Source: Blastocatellia bacterium UBA7656 | GTDB taxonomy: Bacteria > Acidobacteriota > Blastocatellia > UBA7656 | NCBI GenBank assembly: GCA_002483445.1 | Contig: DLHY01000168.1 | Location: 1 to 62,786 of the forward strand | Length of the DNA stretch: 62,786 bases | Direction: 5' to 3' | Shown: one piece after another, positions 60,043 through 62,786 of the stretch | Layout of the letters: each line of letters starts with the position of its first letter | Position numbering within the stretch: position 1 is the first letter of the stretch | The notes under the pieces: generated by a model | The model's input: only the letters and a program-made list of their open reading frames with translations | The model's database searches: none | What the model was told of the DNA's origin: nothing | Program-made: the position numbers and the translations under genes

Positions 60043-61037
60043 CAATCTTTCGGCGCGTAGTAACTGTCTCGCGTCCGCGCCGCGTATCCTGCGCGCGTCA
60101 GGTACACTCGGACTGAGCGCAATCGTCCGTCGCGTCGCTCGTTTTTCGGCACATAAGTGATGATGTATTGATTCTTCAACTCGCGCGCCACCTTCGCGTA
60201 AACATCTTTCATTTCATCATCCTTGAGCGGCGAAAAAATCTGCCCGCCCGTTCGGGTGGCAAGTTCGGTCATCAGGAATTCCGCGCGGTCGAGTCTTGCC
60301 ACGATTTCGGGATACCTCCGGGCTATGGCACGAATGGCTCTCGCCTTGCTCACGACATAAACCATCGCGCCTGATTTTATGACCGCTGCAAGCGCCTGCT
60401 CATAGGTCGCTTTGCTCGAAGTGTCGTCGCCGTCTGTGAGAAGTATGACGGCCTTGCGCCCTTCGACTTTCGTGAGTTGCTCGTCTGCGGCGAGATAAAG
60501 CGAATCGAAAAGCGCGGTTGAGCCATAAGTTGATCGGCCTCCTTTGGTCATCACCCGTCCGGGTTTGAATCGCCACGAGATGGCATGTCGGACATCATCG
60601 CTTTTCGATGTCCAGTCCTGAATCAATTCGATGTTGGTGTGAAATTCCATGACCGACACTTTATCTTCCGGGCCAAGCTGATTGACAAATCCCATGGCGG
60701 CTTCGCGGAGCGAGTTGATATCGGGTACGACCGATCCGGAAGCGTCGAGCATCAGTATGACGTTTACAGGCACGCTGCTGACGAGGAAGCTTTCGATTGA
60801 TTGTCGCTCGGAGTCTTCAGCGACGATGAATTCGTCTTTGGTCAAATCGATGGCCTGATGACCGTAGGGATCGATGACAGTGACATTGAGCAAAACTTCA
60901 TCGGCGCGCAGCCGGATAGGGTCATCCTGCCCTTTCTGATTTTTCGAGGGCAGCTTTCGCCCACTCTGTGAAAAGGCAGCGGTGAAGGTGAAAAGCAAAA
61001 TCGTGATAGTGGCAAAAAATCTCTTCATCACATCCAT
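60042..61037 (-). CDS. VWFA-related acidobacterial domain protein, secreted (second copy)
   Basis: A 331-residue exported protein with signal peptide MKRFFATITILLFTFTAAFS. The N-terminal module RADEVLLNVTVIDPYGHQAI, DLTKDEFIVAEDSERQSIE is the typical acidobacterial VWFA leader. The A domain follows, with MLDASGSV (MIDAS) and LLTDGDDTSSKATYE. It is closely related in layout to the protein at 33162-34118. Its extracellular ligand is unknown. No operon partner is evident. Confidence 0.88.
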   Translation of the reverse strand: MDVMKRFFATITILLFTFTAAFSQSGRKLPSKNQKGQDDPIRLRADEVLLNVTVIDPYGHQAIDLTKDEFIVAEDSERQSIESFLVSSVPVNVILMLDASGSVVPDINSLREAAMGFVNQLGPEDKVSVMEFHTNIELIQDWTSKSDDVRHAISWRFKPGRVMTKGGRSTYGSTALFDSLYLAADEQLTKVEGRKAVILLTDGDDTSSKATYEQALAAVIKSGAMVYVVSKARAIRAIARRYPEIVARLDRAEFLMTELATRTGGQIFSPLKDDEMKDVYAKVARELKNQYIITYVPKNERRDGRLRSVRVYLTRAGYAARTRDSYYAPKD

Positions 61038-61160
61038 AAGTTCATCGAGATCGGGCTGATGCAGTGAGTATACAGGAAAGGGATTCCGATTGTCAGGAGA
61101 GCGTCTACTGTAAGAGGAAGGCCATCATTGTAATCCCTCAGTTATGGGAGGAGAAAGTAC

Positions 61161-61227
61161 GATAGGCTGCCAGCCTGTCGAAGAAACCCCCAATCAAAAT
61201 CCCACCCAACAGGCTGGCAGCCTGTTG
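61161..61227. repeat. Two GGCTGCCAGCC-type palindromes
   Basis: GATAGGCTGCCAGCCTGTC (61161-61179) and CAACAGGCTGGCAGCCTGTTG (61207-61227) lie about 30 bases apart between the VWFA gene and the HigA-like gene. They look like members of the same short-palindrome family as at 2038-2112. Confidence 0.6.
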
Positions 61228-61307
61228 TACCTCCCCGTAATTGAGGCATTACCCATCGTTGATGTTTCACCCTCAACTTGCTATACATCCGGGGGGAGGG
61301 TGGAAGC

Positions 61308-61724
61308 GTGACCGTACTGACCAGTCATAAGGTAGATCGTAGAAAGTACGGAAGACTTCTGGTTCGCGCATTGCCGGTAGTAATCGAGTCTGAGGAAGAA
61401 AACGAGCGGATGCTTGCCGAGGTCGCAAAGCTACTTCGAAAGGGCGAAGAGAATCTCTCGCCTGAAGAACTGGCGCTGCTTGACGTGATTTCGACTCTGA
61501 TCGAACAGTATGAAGAGAAAGCCTATCCGATACCCGATGCGCCGCCTCATCGAGTGCTGAAGACGCTGATGGAAAACCGGGGACTGAGGCAGAAAGACCT
61601 GATGCACATCTTTCGGTCATCAGGCACTATCTCTGAAGTATTGAGCGGCAAGCGCGCGATCAGCAAATCGCAGGCGAAGGCGCTCGGAGAATTTTTCCAT
61701 CTCCCAGCGGATGTGTTTATTTGA
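61308..61724 (+). CDS. HigA-like antitoxin/transcription regulator
   Basis: The start is GTG 61308, preceded by GGGGGGAGGG (138 residues). The C-terminal half holds a helix-turn-helix of the XRE type: HRVLKTLMENRGLRQKDLMH, IFRSSGTISEVLSGKRAISK and SQAKALGEFFHLPADVFI. The N-terminal half is acidic and helical (LAEVAKLLRKGEENLSPEEL). The pattern matches COG5499-type HigA antitoxins, normally paired with a HigB toxin located just upstream. No HigB gene is present on either side, so it is an orphan or a solitary regulator. Confidence 0.85.
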   Translation: MTVLTSHKVDRRKYGRLLVRALPVVIESEEENERMLAEVAKLLRKGEENLSPEELALLDVISTLIEQYEEKAYPIPDAPPHRVLKTLMENRGLRQKDLMHIFRSSGTISEVLSGKRAISKSQAKALGEFFHLPADVFI

Positions 61725-61740
61725 TTTACCTTTTATCTCT

Positions 61741-62064
61741 GAGAGCGTGTACTGGAAATCAGTGCCGTAGGCACGAAATGTTTATAGAACGAATATTGGC
61801 TGGCTCACGCAAGCTCCGTAGGAGCGAAATGTTCTTCATACCGCTCCTGTCGGGGTTGTTTCTTAACGAATTCTCGGTTAGAAATTCGATTTAAGCCATA
61901 GCCCCATAGGAGCGGAATGGTTATAGACGCAGATTCAGAGATATCTTCAGGCTCCGTAGCAGCGCGATTCGTTTCATTCCGCTCTTACGGAGCCTGATTG
62001 ATCTCGACGACATTCTTTCTACATACATTTCGCGCCTCTGACGCTGGTTTCTGAATACGCTCTC
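61741..62064. repeat. Left palindromic-repeat block of the IS200-like element
   Basis: A 324-base block bounded by AGAGCGTGTA (61741) and the inverted TACGCTCT (about 62057-62064). Inside are several hairpins of the CTCCGTAGGAGCG type, each followed by AAATGTT or a relative. No gene is present. It lies directly upstream of the transposase gene, as REP-like arrays do around RAYT genes. Confidence 0.7.
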
Positions 62065-62089
62065 AAACAATCAGAGGGAGAATCGAATC

Positions 62090-62557
62090 ATGGCCAACAC
62101 CTACACGCAAATCTATATTCAGATTGTTTTCGCCGTCTACGGCAGGGAATCCGTGATAAGCAGGGAGCATAAAGAAGAGCTTCACAAATACATCACAGGC
62201 ATTGTCACGAACAAGAATCAAAAGCTCATAGCGATAAACTGCATGCCCGATCATACTCATATCCTGATCGGGCTTAAACCGGATATGGCTTTGTCTGATC
62301 TGGTGAGAGACATCAAAGCCAATTCGTCAAAATTCATAAACGAAAACGGATGGCTGAGAGGAAGATTCAACTGGCAGGAAGGCTTCGGCGCATTCTCTTA
62401 TTCGCATTCTCATTTGGGCGCGGTCATCAGGTACATTCGGGATCAGGAAAAGCATCACAGCAGGCGATCATTCGAAGATGAATACATGAAGTTGCTCAGA
62501 AAATTCGATGTGGCATTTGACGACAGATACGTTTTCGATTTTATCGCGGATCAGTGA
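62090..62557 (+). mobile_element. IS200-like (REP-associated tyrosine) transposase
   Basis: A 155-residue Y1 HUH transposase. It begins TQIYIQIVFAVYGRESVISR, has the HUH motif NCMPDHTHILIGLKPDMALS (His-Thr-His), and ends with the GFGAFSYSHSHLGAVIRYI segment, which carries the candidate catalytic Tyr, then DQEKHHSRRSFEDEYMKLLR. AGGGAGAATC precedes ATG. Size and motif fit IS200/IS605 family or REP-associated transposases. There is no tnpB partner. Both sides have palindromic repeats that could be its hairpin recognition ends. Single-strand transposition is the expected mechanism. Confidence 0.9.
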
Positions 62558-62562
62558 TGTTA

Positions 62563-62786
62563 GAGCGTGTTTAGAAATTTGGCTCAAGGCATAGCTCCGT
62601 AGGAGCGCGATGTTTATAGATGGGATCAAGCATTCAACCCAAGCTCCGTCAGGAGCGATATGTCCGGCTATAAACATATCGCTCCTACGGAGCTTGTGAA
62701 GATGTGAGCTTGCTATAAACATACCGCTCCTACGGAGCTTAACGAGTCGTTTTCTGAATTATCGACTGATGTTACGCGGTGAGGGT
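62563..62786. repeat. Right palindromic-repeat block of the IS200-like element
   Basis: It begins AGAGCGTGTTTAGAAA, like the left block, and carries at least four hairpins of the type GCTCCGTAGGAGCG or CGCTCCTACGGAGC. They lie near 62600, 62645, 62675 and 62725, each accompanied by GATGTTTATA or its complement. The block runs to the end of the window. Confidence 0.7.

Noticed and set aside
1..62786. tRNA or rRNA genes
   Set aside because: Visual search for T-arm and anticodon patterns found no convincing cloverleaf. A tRNAscan-type run would be decisive, and any hit would overturn this.

Overview
The window is a 62.8-kb chromosomal fragment of a Gram-negative bacterium, most likely an acidobacterium of the class Blastocatellia. 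This assignment is inference. It rests on two secreted proteins of the VWFA-related acidobacterial type (33162-34118, 60042-61037), a lipid A and BAM outer-membrane gene set, secreted carboxypeptidase-regulatory-like proteins, a futalosine-type menaquinone gene (MqnD), a split glycine decarboxylase (GcvPA/GcvPB) and paired membrane pyrophosphatases. No rRNA or tRNA gene was recognised.

Layout. 1-257 is the leader-distal end of a CRISPR array with a 37-bp repeat ending GTGGATTGAAAC; its broken last repeat is fused to a single repeat that looks like type I-E. 408-1869 is an ECF sigma / membrane anti-sigma / Spy-like periplasmic operon. 2139-6059 holds citrate synthase, an exported Arg-rich protein, a SAM-hydroxide adenosyltransferase and a Nudix hydrolase. 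6338-9084 is a stress-type cassette (iron permease family, tiny membrane proteins, cupin, CsbD) in which a palindrome close to GTTCAATATTGAAC recurs. 9437-13831 has a thioesterase, a histone-deacetylase-like amidohydrolase, a LEA/YqjD-like membrane protein, homoserine dehydrogenase, an HTH protein and a carboxypeptidase-regulatory protein. 14000-18052 is a very large hybrid histidine kinase. 18315-27327 is mainly housekeeping (rsmD, coaD, an aminotransferase, GT9, HAD, ychF, a methyltransferase, enolase), interrupted by an AT-rich orphan gene at 24918-25691.

27463-38466 contains a TMTC-like TPR membrane glycosyltransferase, an orphan UPF0175 antitoxin, an overlapping pair of ATP-grasp ligases, mqnD, a VWFA protein, an acyl-CoA dehydrogenase, an aminotransferase plus a second homoserine dehydrogenase, and a type IV pilin. 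38946-46057 has a zinc-ribbon membrane protein, a tandem pair of membrane pyrophosphatases (one K+-dependent and one K+-independent by motif), Uma2, PilZ and a small membrane protein. 46304-54842 is the envelope block: bamA and two skp/ompH genes converge on the lpxD-fabZ-lpxA-lpxI genes. 55002-59432 is a complete glycine cleavage set (gcvT-gcvH-gcvPA-gcvPB). The right end holds a DUF2934 protein with a histone-H1-like tail, a second VWFA protein, a HigA-like antitoxin and an IS200-like (RAYT-type) transposase flanked by palindromic repeats.

The intergenic DNA is unusually rich in small repeats. There are heptamer and octamer tandem arrays arranged as inverted pairs (TTTTCAG, TCAGGGG and an 8-bp GTGGGTGA type). 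There is a bipartite hairpin unit of about 75 bp present in two copies plus partial copies. There are also several larger palindromic elements. Two heptamer arrays lie directly against the start codons of lpxA and lpxI.
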